Source of the DNA: Rebecca billardiae RCC1528
Lineage: Eukaryota > Haptophyta
Length of the DNA: 64,000 nt
Direction of reading: 5' to 3'
Assembly (NCBI GenBank): GCA_965240325.2
Contig: OZ251229.1
Location: 62,001 to 126,000 of the forward strand
Below the pieces are notes generated by a model, which saw only the letters and a list, made by a program, of their open reading frames with translations, did not search any database and was not told the origin of the DNA. Positions 51,801 through 60,430 of this stretch are shown in pieces. How positions within the stretch are numbered: position 1 is the stretch's first letter; every line of letters starts with the position of its first letter. Position numbers and translations under genes: made by a program.

Positions 51801-54800
51801 CGCCCGAGCAAGCGGCCGCGCCCGCCGCGGCCGCGGCCGCGGGCCGGCGCGGCCGCGGCCGGCGCGGCGCCGGCCGCGCGCGCGGCGGCCTCGCGGCCGT
51901 GCGCGTGCAGCCCGCGGACGGCGCGGCCGCGGCCGACGCCGCCGGCTGGGGCGAGGGCGAGGGCGGCGGCCACTGGGCCGACTGGCGCGCGCGCGCGCCG
52001 GCCGAGGCCGCGCCGCCCACCGCCGCGCGCCCCGGCCGCAGCGGCGTGCGCGGCGTGCTGCTTCTGCTCGAGCGGCCGCACGCGCGGCTGTGCTGGCTGT
52101 GCGCGGCGCACGCTGGCGGCGCGCCGCTCGCCGCGTCGCTCGGCGTGGGCCAGGCCGTGCTGTGCCGGCACGCGGAGCCGGCGCAGCCGCCGCCGCCGCC
52201 GGGCTCGCAGCACGCGCGCTGGCTCGCGGCGTGGGGCGGCAGCGCGCGCGCGCTGCCGCCGCCGCCCGCCGCTGCGGGTGTGCGCTGGCACGCGCTCGCG
52301 TGCGTGCGCGGCCGCTGCTCGGCGCACGCGCGCGTGATGCTGCCCGCCGAGGCCGCGCCGCCGCCGCCGCTGCGCGACGCGCTGCCGCCGCCGCAGCCCG
52401 AGGCCGCGCGCGCGCACGCGCGCGCGTGGGCGCGCGCGCCGCCGAGCGCCGGCCCGGCGGACGGCGCGGCGCCGGGCGCGGACGCGGTGGGCGCGTGCGG
52501 CGCGTGCGCGTGGTGGCCCGCGGGCGCGCGCCCCGCGCCGAGCGCCGCCGAGCTGCAGCGGCTCGACGCGGCGTGGCCGTTCGAGGAGCGCGCGGGGCAC
52601 CACGCGCACGCGGCCGAGCGCGGCGCGGCCGAGCGCGCCGAGCGGCCCGGCGCCGCGGACGCCGCGGCCGCGGCGGCCGCGGCCGGCGGCGCGCGCGGCC
52701 GCGGCGCGCGCGGCTGCGCCGAGGGGTGCGCGCCCTCCGCGCACCCCGAGCCCGCCGAGCCCGCCGCGGCCGCTGCGTCCGAGGGCGTGCTCACGCACGT
52801 CGACCGCGAGGAGGAGGAGGCGCTCTCGGCGTTCGAGGCGCAGCTCGGCGCGCGCTGCGGCGCGGACGTGGAGCTGCGGCTGGGCCACTGCAGCGCCGCG
52901 CTGGGCGAGGCGGACGCGCCGTTCGTGGGGCAAGCGCACGCGCTCGCGCGTGCGCTCAGCGCGGCGGCGGCGGAGGCGGCGGCGGAGGCGGAGGCGGCGA
53001 GCGCGGCGCGGCGGCACCGTGCGGCGCGCTCCGCCGGGGCCTACCTCTCCGCCACCACCGCCGCCACCGCCTCGATTCACACGGCAGCGTGCGCCTCCGC
53101 GTGCGCCTCCGCGTGCGCGCAGCAACAGCAGCAGCCGCAGCAGCCGCAGCCAGCCGGGCGCGCTGCGTGCGCGCGGCCGCGCGACGAGCCGCGCTCGGCC
53201 GCGCTGTGCGCCGCGTCGGGGTGCGCGTCGCAGCTGAGCTGCAGCAGCGCGCTCTTCCACTCGGCCGTCGAGGGGCAGAGCTTCTGCTCCGCAGCCGCGT
53301 CGGCGGACGGCTGGGGCCAGAGCGGCGGCGCGCCCGGCGCGCCCGGCGCGCACGCCTCGGCGGCGCGCGGCGCAGGGCCGCTGGGCGCGCCGTGCGGCGC
53401 CGGCGGCTTGGACGGCGAGGGGTGCGGCGCCGTGCCGTTCGGCGCGCCCTTCTCGCCCTCCGCGGCGACGAGCAGCGGCGAGCGCTCGCCCGCCGACGCG
53501 CCCTCGCCGCCCGACGCCGACGCGGCCGGCCTGGCGCTGCGGCTGCCGCCGTGCGCGCTGCAGTGCGCGCTGCCGTGCGGCGCAGCCCTCCCCCTGGGCG
53601 CCCCTTCGCCGTGCGCCCAGGGGGAGGGCTGCGCGCACTGCGCGCACGCGGACGAGGGCGCCGCCTCCGCCGGCGCCGCGTCGACGGCGTGCACCGCCGA
53701 GCCCGCGCTGCGCGCAGTGCAGGCCTCCCCCTCGGCCTGCGGCTCTTTGCGCGCGCTGCTCGACGGGCCGGCGGGCGTGCACTCCGCCCTCGTCTTTGAG
53801 CCGGCCGACGGCGCGTGCGGCGCGTGCGGCGGCGGTGGCGGCGGTGGCGCGAGCAGCGCGGCCGCGCTGCTCGACGGGCGCGCGGCCGGCCGGCGCAAAG
53901 CGCACTTTGCGTTCGGGCTGGGCGAGGCCAGCGCGGCGGCGGCGGGCGCGCCGCCCTCGCCCACGCCGCCGCCGCCGCCGCCCTCGCCGCCCTCGCTCGC
54001 GCTGTGCACCGCCGACGTCGGGCTGTGCGAGCTGCTCCTGCACGCGCACGGCGGCTGCGCGCGCGCGGCCGCGCCCGCGGCCGCCGGCGCGGCGCCGGCG
54101 TCGGCGGAGGCCGAGGCGGAGGCGGCGGGCGAGGGCGCCGACGCGTGCTGGCAGCTGCTCTGCGCGGGCGCGCGCGTGTCCGCCGGCCTCTCGCGCGGGC
54201 CCGGCCCCGCCCCGCCCGCCACCTCGCACGTGTGCGCCTCTGCGTGCGAGCTTGAGCTGCGCTGGCAGCGCGCGCCGCACGCGCCCGCGCTGCGGCTGCT
54301 GCACCGGCCGGACTGCCTCGGGCTGGCGAGGCTGGCGCGCGGCGGCGGCAGGGGCGGCGGGGCGGAGGAGGCGCGCGGGGGCGCGCACCCGCACGCCGCC
54401 GGGCTGCCCGCCGCGCTCGCCGTGCGCGCGCGCCTGCACACGCCGCCGCACGGCGCGCCGCGCGTGCTGCCGAGCGTGCACGTGAGCGCGTGCGGCCTGC
54501 TTGCAAACGTCGTGCCGCCCGCGCTGCGCGCGCCCGCGCTCGAGCCGCTCAGCGCGCTGGCGCGCGCGCTGGCGCGCGAGCTGCGCGCGCCGGCGGGCGC
54601 GGCGGCGCCGCCCGCCGCCGCGGAGGCGCCCGCCGCCGCGTCCGCCGAGCCGTCGCCGTCGCCCTCGCCGTCGCCGTCTGGGCGCGCGCTGCCGTGCTTG
54701 CTGCTGCTGGCGGTGCGCCACTCGGCGCTGCGCTTCAGCAGCGGCGCGGGCGGCGGCGGGGGCGGCGGCGCAGGGGGCGGGGAGGCGGCGGCGGCGGAGG

Positions 54801-57800
54801 GCCCGCCGCTGCACGGCGCGGCCGCGCCCCCCTCGTGCGGCTCCCTGCTGCTGCTGCTGCACACGTGCCGCCTCAGGGCCGCGCCCTCCGTCCCCGCGCC
54901 TGGGTGCGCCTCAGCGCTCACTCTCTCGCTCTCGTGCGACGCGGCTGAGCTGCACGCGCTGCGCGGGGAGGAGCCCTCGCACGCCGAGCTGGTGGGCGAG
55001 TGGAGGGAGGCGGCGTGCGCGGCCGCGCCCCTCGAGCTGATGCAGTGGTGGCTGCACGCGGCCGGGTACGCCAAGGTGGGCGTGTCGCACTGGCTGCAGC
55101 TGCACGGCACGCGCGCGCCAACGCCTGCGCACGCGCACGCGCGCACGCACGCGGAGGGCGCGGAGGGCGCGGAGGGCGCGGAGGGCGCGGCCTTGGCGCT
55201 CCCCTCGCACCGCGTGGCCGTGGAGCTGAGCAACGAGCGGCTCGACCTGATCAGCACGGCGGACTCGACGGCGGTCAGCCTGGCGCTGCTGCACGCGCTC
55301 GGCGCGCAGCTCGGCGGCGGTGGGGGCGGCGCGCGCGGCGGGGGCGCGCAGCAGCAGCCGAGCGCGCGCGCGGCGGCCGGGCCGCAGCCGGCGCGCGCGC
55401 CGCGCGAGCGCCGCGGCCGGCGCGCCGACGGCGGGCGCGGGCGCGGCGGCGGCGGCGGCGGGTGCGCTGAGCGCGGCGGCGCGTTGGGCGGAGGGTGGTA
55501 CGAGGCGGAGGGGCCGGCCATCCTCGAGCACCCCTCGCCCTCGCCCGCGCACGCGCAGGGCGGGCGCGCGGGCGCCGCCCTGCCGCCCGCGTTTGTCCCG
55601 TTTGAACACGTGCCCTGGGCCGAGCACAACGCGCAGCACAGGGGCGGCGCGGCGCATCAGCCGGGGTGCGGCGGCGGCGGCGGTGCGTGCGGCGTGCTGC
55701 GCACCGCGGCGGGCGGCGCGATGTGTGCGCAGTCGGTGGAGCAGGTGGCGCGCTGGCTGCCCGCCGAGGGCGCGGAGGGCGGCGCCGACGCCGGCGGCGC
55801 GCCGCCCCCTGCGCCCTCGGCCGCGCCGCGCTCAGCGGCGGGCGCGGCGGGCGCGGCGGTGGCGGCGCCCCCCGCCTCGCAGCAGCAGCCGGCGCAGCCG
55901 CAGCCGGCGCAGCCGGCGCAGCCGGCGCAGCCGGCGCAGCCGGCGCAGCCGGGCGTCGGGCGCGCGCGCGCCATCGTCGTGTCCGCGCCCCGCGTGTTCG
56001 GTGGCTCGCTGATCGAGGACCACGTGCCCACGCCGCCGCCTCAGCCGGAGCTGGGCGAGCCGAGCGCGCAGCCGGGCGCACACGGCGCGGGCGTGTCCGC
56101 AGCCGCCGCCGCCGCCGCCGAGCCGAGCCCGCCCCTGAGCGTGCTGAGCGTGCGCGTCTCGCGCTTCAACTGCAGCTGGGCGCTGCACGCGGGGCGGGAC
56201 TGGGAGGAGGAGGGCGCGCACCCCGACACAGCGGAGGAGGAGGCGGAGGCGCGGGCGCGCGCCGAGTGGGGCGCGGACGGCGCGGGCGGCGCGCGCGCGG
56301 CCGACGGCGCCGACGGCGCCGCCGAGGCCGGGTGCGGCGTGCTGCTCGGCCGCGTGCTCGACTCGTACGCGCAGAGCCCGCCGCGCCGGCCGCGCGCGCA
56401 CGGCGGCGCGGCGCGCGGCCGGCCGCGCCCCGCCGCGCCCCGCCGCACGGACGTGGTGGTCGAGCTGCGCGTGCGCAAGGCGGCCGCTGCGTACGACCAG
56501 TACGCGCCAGCGCAGTACGCGCCAGCGCGCGCGGCGCACGCGCAGGTTGGCGCTGCGCCGCGCGTGGGCTCCTCGCTGTGCGTCGAGGCGGAGGCGGTGG
56601 AGGTGGAGGACAGGCTGGCCAACTCCACGTGGGCCAAGATGCTGTGCGCGCACCGCAGCTGCGCGCACCCCTCGCCCATCGAGCGCACCAAGATGATGCG
56701 CGTCACGGTGCGCTGGGCGGACGGGCCGCCGCGCGCGCACGAGGAGGAGGGCGCGCACGACGCGCGCCGGGGCGCGCGCGCGCACCCGTCGCCCGCGGCG
56801 CGCGAGGCCGCGCCGCCCGCGCCGCTGCCCGTGCTGCTCGCCCGGCTCGAGCTCTGCCCGCTGCGGCTGCACCTCGACCAGGACGCGCTCGAGTTTGTCG
56901 CCAGCTTTGCGGCGCAGGCGAGCGCGCAGCTCATCAGCGCGCAGCTCGAGCACGCCGAGCGCGGCACGCGCGCGGGCGCGCGCGCCGCGCCGCACGCCGG
57001 CGGCGAGGCGGCGGCGGCGGGCGGCGGCGCGTCGTGCCGCGCGGAGCCCTCCTCGGCGGCGGGGCACGAGGGGGGTGCGGCCGAGGAGGGTGCGGACGAG
57101 GAGGGCGCGGACGAGGACGGCGCGGGCGCCGAGTCCTCGGGCTCGGAGGCGGAGGGAGACGCGGAGGCGGAGGCGCGCGCTGCCGGCCACCCCGCCATCC
57201 TGCGCGCGGAGGTGTGCGAGCTGCACCTGTGCGTGGACTACAAGCCGAAGCGGTGCGACCTCACGCGCGCGCTGAGCGGGCAGGGCGTGGGCCAGCTGCT
57301 CAACCTCTGCCCGTGGGAGGGCGTCGAGCTGCAGCTCGCGCGGCAGGTGGTGCGCGCCGTGCGCGCGGGCTGGGGCGCGCTCGCCGTCGAGCTGGGCGAG
57401 TGCTGGGGCGCGCAGCTCTCCGAGCAGCTGGCGGGCAACCTCGCGGCGGTGCAGCCGCTGCGCCCGCTCGCCTCGATCGGCGCGGGCGCGCGCGAGCTCG
57501 TGCGCGCGCCCGTCGCGCAGTACCGCCGCGAGAAGCGCGTGCTGCGCGGGCTGCGGCAGGGCGGCGCGTCGTTCGTGCGCGCGCTCGCGCTCGAGGCGCT
57601 GGCTCTGTCTGCGCACGCGGCGCTGCACTCGCAGCTGCTGCTGCAGCACGCGGACGCGGCGCTGGCGGGGGCGGAGGGCGCGGAGGGCGCGGGCGGCGCC
57701 GGGCCCGCGCCCGCGCCCGGCGGCGGCGCCGGCGGCCAGCTGCTCTCGCCGCGCGCCGAGCAGCCCGCGGACGCGCGCGAGGGCCTGCAGCAGGCGGCGG

Positions 57801-57970
57801 GCAGCCTCGCGCGCGCCGTGCGCTCGTCCGCCACCGCAGAGTCGCGCGCGCGCCGCGTCGTGCGCCCGCTGATCGGCGTGTCCGAGGCGGTGAGCAAGTC
57901 GCTCTTCGGGCTGCAGAACGAGCTCAACCCCGGCCGCGCGGAGGACGTGCGCGACAAGTACAAGCACTGA
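48821..57970 (+). CDS. ATG2: Autophagy-related protein ATG2 (lipid-transfer bridge protein), 3049 aa, intronless
   Basis: Rod-like RBG protein that moves phospholipids from ER to the growing phagophore. The N-terminus has the chorein domain (residues about 1-110: VLVRLLGRFIATEIDLQKLN; SGTAELEDLHVDARMVNSLL; VFLSGVIGQARLAVPWRGLL). The C-terminus has the ATG2 C-terminal region (VAQYRREKRVLRGLRQGGAS; RVVRPLIGVSEAVSKSLFGL; QNELNPGRAEDVRDKYKH). The ~2700 residues between are mostly Ala/Gly/Arg/Pro low-complexity with interspersed beta-strand blocks, including a His-Thr dipeptide repeat near 50599-50640 and Pro-Ala-Gln repeats near 55895-55960. Typical ATG2 is 1600-2300 aa, so this is enlarged. ATG at 48821 is the one immediately before the chorein domain. 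The long frame upstream is antisense to eL22. Confidence 0.93.
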   Translation: MFAQFKSAVGELHLQVLKRFCKFVLVRLLGRFIATEIDLQKLNFEVGSGTAELEDLHVDARMVNSLLGDSPLVFLSGVIGQARLAVPWRGLLSGEPASVCLSDVRVTLAPASASRAAGGAAGARMMRSSLMQEFSTPSLLAKSMWTDELEDEAAAAAAATEPPPAPPGGGSGGASERGAGGADAPDELASQAQQMLSRMIGQLVCGVHLRIERLTVRVPHDGRVLVLTLESASVGDAPERAHADGADGAGGADGAPDGEAEAAGALGAASAAAAGAGSAGGDDAGAAPPPADDGVPHAVCKRLVLVRARLHLWPHGTEPSDHHHARRHAQGGQGQRGARAQPGARGGGSEGAEGAEGAPSGCSALIGQMAMGQGGDSVDVRLNLRQPQQQPQHGGGADGGAAADGGADGAPRAAAAAGAGGGAAPSEPPARIDLSAELRAVHLALDGEQLAHLGALMAAAARPPRAPRAAALPAPAAAAPAAAAESAAARGAAPPSAARPAPPPPAASPAPAAPAAAGCVRLRLRLGCAGLLGLGPPAAAAAVGLGQPQPRAEGAAACAGAEGGAQQVQQQPQLQRHVLALGLRALQLDALLRTHTHTHTHTHTHAHQLGADQGHGDGASAEPAGSGAEAGPPEAGPLLRVRASTRELGLVECLAPCTQPHAHRPSQHRPSPPLSPAAQERRAPSAAAPPPAPPPGARLLSLCRWLGLDLRDGGEGGLGARVAGPGGALGGLGADGAEGAEGAEGGSLLSLCEGGCLSLQLLAQGQGQQGQQGQQHAGPPPGAADGSRDTPDAPVCALELCVRQAPPPCAADAARAAVAAAVAAADAAGASATGAQLLAASATAAALTAPAHPRSPGRDGARAPAAPLDGALSVSAAHVHAHCDARGLALLARLRAHAAAHGAGGAGGARGARRSDEAGCAPMGGACASASASPLDALGAADAAAAAPAAAEQGAPPRWRVRCSGRALGLSAAVLWAAEGAAPAAAAQAAAPAAPEQAAAPAAAAAAGRRGRGRRGAGRARGGLAAVRVQPADGAAAADAAGWGEGEGGGHWADWRARAPAEAAPPTAARPGRSGVRGVLLLLERPHARLCWLCAAHAGGAPLAASLGVGQAVLCRHAEPAQPPPPPGSQHARWLAAWGGSARALPPPPAAAGVRWHALACVRGRCSAHARVMLPAEAAPPPPLRDALPPPQPEAARAHARAWARAPPSAGPADGAAPGADAVGACGACAWWPAGARPAPSAAELQRLDAAWPFEERAGHHAHAAERGAAERAERPGAADAAAAAAAAGGARGRGARGCAEGCAPSAHPEPAEPAAAAASEGVLTHVDREEEEALSAFEAQLGARCGADVELRLGHCSAALGEADAPFVGQAHALARALSAAAAEAAAEAEAASAARRHRAARSAGAYLSATTAATASIHTAACASACASACAQQQQQPQQPQPAGRAACARPRDEPRSAALCAASGCASQLSCSSALFHSAVEGQSFCSAAASADGWGQSGGAPGAPGAHASAARGAGPLGAPCGAGGLDGEGCGAVPFGAPFSPSAATSSGERSPADAPSPPDADAAGLALRLPPCALQCALPCGAALPLGAPSPCAQGEGCAHCAHADEGAASAGAASTACTAEPALRAVQASPSACGSLRALLDGPAGVHSALVFEPADGACGACGGGGGGGASSAAALLDGRAAGRRKAHFAFGLGEASAAAAGAPPSPTPPPPPPSPPSLALCTADVGLCELLLHAHGGCARAAAPAAAGAAPASAEAEAEAAGEGADACWQLLCAGARVSAGLSRGPGPAPPATSHVCASACELELRWQRAPHAPALRLLHRPDCLGLARLARGGGRGGGAEEARGGAHPHAAGLPAALAVRARLHTPPHGAPRVLPSVHVSACGLLANVVPPALRAPALEPLSALARALARELRAPAGAAAPPAAAEAPAAASAEPSPSPSPSPSGRALPCLLLLAVRHSALRFSSGAGGGGGGGAGGGEAAAAEGPPLHGAAAPPSCGSLLLLLHTCRLRAAPSVPAPGCASALTLSLSCDAAELHALRGEEPSHAELVGEWREAACAAAPLELMQWWLHAAGYAKVGVSHWLQLHGTRAPTPAHAHARTHAEGAEGAEGAEGAALALPSHRVAVELSNERLDLISTADSTAVSLALLHALGAQLGGGGGGARGGGAQQQPSARAAAGPQPARAPRERRGRRADGGRGRGGGGGGCAERGGALGGGWYEAEGPAILEHPSPSPAHAQGGRAGAALPPAFVPFEHVPWAEHNAQHRGGAAHQPGCGGGGGACGVLRTAAGGAMCAQSVEQVARWLPAEGAEGGADAGGAPPPAPSAAPRSAAGAAGAAVAAPPASQQQPAQPQPAQPAQPAQPAQPAQPGVGRARAIVVSAPRVFGGSLIEDHVPTPPPQPELGEPSAQPGAHGAGVSAAAAAAAEPSPPLSVLSVRVSRFNCSWALHAGRDWEEEGAHPDTAEEEAEARARAEWGADGAGGARAADGADGAAEAGCGVLLGRVLDSYAQSPPRRPRAHGGAARGRPRPAAPRRTDVVVELRVRKAAAAYDQYAPAQYAPARAAHAQVGAAPRVGSSLCVEAEAVEVEDRLANSTWAKMLCAHRSCAHPSPIERTKMMRVTVRWADGPPRAHEEEGAHDARRGARAHPSPAAREAAPPAPLPVLLARLELCPLRLHLDQDALEFVASFAAQASAQLISAQLEHAERGTRAGARAAPHAGGEAAAAGGGASCRAEPSSAAGHEGGAAEEGADEEGADEDGAGAESSGSEAEGDAEAEARAAGHPAILRAEVCELHLCVDYKPKRCDLTRALSGQGVGQLLNLCPWEGVELQLARQVVRAVRAGWGALAVELGECWGAQLSEQLAGNLAAVQPLRPLASIGAGARELVRAPVAQYRREKRVLRGLRQGGASFVRALALEALALSAHAALHSQLLLQHADAALAGAEGAEGAGGAGPAPAPGGGAGGQLLSPRAEQPADAREGLQQAAGSLARAVRSSATAESRARRVVRPLIGVSEAVSKSLFGLQNELNPGRAEDVRDKYKH

Positions 57971-58399
57971 GAGTGCACTGACGACAGCGCGGACAGCTGG
58001 CGTTTTGCGTCGGCCATCTCGCCGCGGGCCGGTGCACTCGGGCGCTGCCCACCGCATGGGAGCAGCAGCAGCATCTCCATACTGATGACGCCACAATGGC
58101 CCAGCCAGCCTCAGGCGCAAGGCGCCCGGCAATCCCAGGATCAGCGGTGCAGCATGAGCCATGAGATGTCGCCTGGCGACCTGGGCGGAAGCCATCGTGT
58201 TCGTGAGCGGCGGTCGTGAGGGACTGAGGGTGCCGATTGCCCGATTGCCGAACTGCAGAAGAAAACTTGCACCATCAAAAAAGCTTCGCGCCGCGCGGCT
58301 TCGAGAAGCTTGGATGCCGCGCCGCGCTCTCCTCGCGGCCTTCGCACACGCTCCCGCCCCGGCCGGAGAGCGCGCGGTGTCGTGCGGGGGCGCGCGCTG
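57971..58399. other. Intergenic between ATG2 and GST-like genes
   Basis: 429 bp, mixed composition, no coding support beyond in-frame sequence before the chosen GST-like start (an ATG at 58310 is an alternative start for that gene). Confidence 0.4.
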
Positions 58400-60117
58400 A
58401 TGAGCCGTCTTGCCGTCACGGGCTGCTGGTCGCTCGCGCTCGTGGGCTCGGCCGCGGCGGCGCTGGTGCCCGGCACGGGCGGCGCGGCGCGCGCGCGCAT
58501 GCCCACGCGCGTGCGCGTCTTCGACAAGCTCTTCTCCGCCGTGAGCGCGGGCGCGCCGTCCGCGCCGATGCGGACCGACCTGCGCGCGCTCGGCGCGGCG
58601 CCGAGCGCGCCGTCGTGGGAGGCGCTGCGCGAGCGCGCGCTGGGCACGCCGACGGGGGCGCGGCTCGCGGCCGAGGACGAGGCGCGCCGCGCGGGCGGCG
58701 GCCCTGCGCACCGCGCCTCCACCCTCCGCCTGTTTGGGCGGCCCGAGTCGGAGGTGCGTCTGACGCTGTACCGAGACAGCGCCGCGTGGTGCCCCTACTG
58801 CCAGAAGGTGTGGCTGCAGCTCGAGCTGAAGCAGGTGCCGTACCGCGTCGAGCTGATCAACATGCGCTCGTACGGCGACAAGCCCGACGCCTTCCTCGCC
58901 AAGGTGCCCGGCGGCCTCCTCCCGGCGATCGAGCTGGACGGCGCTCTGCACACGGAGTCGTTGCTCATCATGCAGCTCATCGAGAGGGCGTTCCCCGAGG
59001 CGGCGGCGCTGCTGCCGCAGGAGGAGGGGGCGCTGCGCCGGGCGAACGAGCTGCTCAAGCTCGAGCGCGAGCTCTTCGCGCACTGGTGCCAGCTCACCTT
59101 CCGCCCCGGCCTCTCCGCCGCCGGCGCGTTTGAGCGCGCGCTGGATCGCGTGGACGGCGCGCTGGCGGAGGCGGAGGGGCCGTGGATGCTCGGCGGGGAG
59201 CGGCCGTCGCTCGTCGACCTGCAGTACGTCTCGCATGTCGAGCGCATGGCTGCGTCCGTGCCCTACTGGAAGGTGCGCCGCGCCCGCCCGCCCGCCCCGC
59301 CCCCGCGCCTCGCGACCGTGCACACACCGCGCGCGCCGCGCGCGTGCCCGCGGCCGCCTGAGCGCGCGCGCGGTGGGTGCGCGCGCGTGCGTGCGCGTGC
59401 GCGGCGCCGTGTGCGCAGGGGCTGGTGGTGCGCGGCCGGAGGGAGGCCGACGGCTCCCTGCGCTGGCCGGCGATCGAGCGGTGGTTCGAGGCGTTCGAGG
59501 CGCTCCCCGCGTACATGGCCACCAAGTCCGACTGGTACACGCACGTGCAGGACATCCCGCCGCAGTACGGGCCAGGCCAGCCGGCGGGCGAGTGCGCCGC
59601 CTTCCGACGGTCCATCGACGGGGAGGGCGGCGCGTGGCGGCTGCCGCTGCGGCCGACGGCGGCGTCGGAGCACCCGGCGGACGTGCTGCAGCCCGGGTGG
59701 GAGGCCTTCGAGCAGGGCGCGCCGCACGAGGCCGCGTGGCGCCTCATCGCCAACCACGCGCCCGTCACGCGCTTTGCGCTGCGCGGCGCGGGCGCGCCGG
59801 GCGCCAAGCGGTTTGGCGCCGCGCTCGCCGACCCGTATGCCACGCCGGCGCAGGGCGAGATCGAGGGCGACGTGGACGCGCTGCTGCGCCACGTCGCGGC
59901 GTGGCTGCTCGACGCCAAGCCCACGCCCGACGACGCCGCGCTCGCCGCCGACCTGCGCGCCGGCGACGAGGGCGGGCGCGAGCCAGCGGCCGCGTGCGCG
60001 CGCTACCTGCGCGACCGCGTGGGCGTGCCGCGCGACATGTCCTACCCGGCCGCGCGCCAGCTGCGCGCGCACCTCAACTGGGCCGCCGACCAGCTCTGCG
60101 CGCAGGCGGGCGCGTGA
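58400..60117 (+). CDS. Glutathione S-transferase-like protein with CPYC motif, likely plastid, 523 aa, one intron
   Basis: Exon 1 58400-59272, exon 2 59419-60117; 146-nt GT-AG intron. Residues 1-25 form a hydrophobic leader (SRLAVTGCWSLALVGSAAA), then a long disordered or transit-like region. The thioredoxin-like domain begins near 120 with LYRDSAAWCPYCQKVWLQLE (Cys131-x-x-Cys134), typical of omega/DHAR/glutaredoxin-related GSTs, then PGGLLPAIELDG and HTESLLIMQLIE; the all-helical C domain includes GPWMLGGERPSLVDLQYVSH and FEAFEALPAYMATKSDWYTH. The C-terminal 170 residues are an additional helical module, seen in the plant/algal CPYC subfamily of unknown role. It likely acts in thiol/glutathione redox metabolism. 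Confidence 0.82.
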
Positions 60118-60430
60118 GCAGACGCGCCGCTCTCCCAGTCTCAGCCAACCCTTGGGGGCCTGCCATTCTAAAGTGAGTTAGGGTTCTCAGACGAACTGGA
60201 CGAAGGACAGGCCTGTCGGTGTGGCTGTGAGTGATCAGTGAGTGGCGGTGCCTTCGCCGGACCAAGGGCCGTGGCCGGACGAAAGGACCATCAAATACCG
60301 CGGACGGCGGCCGCCAGGCGCCAGCGGGTGCGCAGCGGCGGCCAGCCGCTAGCCGCCAGCGCACAATTATTCGCTCGCGGCGACCAACGGTCATCCGCGA
60401 CTGCGAGCGACGGGCAGCACAACGGGCTTG
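60118..60430. other. Intergenic between GST-like and DEK genes
   Basis: 313 bp; short, presumably promoter of the DEK gene. A single TTAGGG at about 60179 is not an array. Confidence 0.4.
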
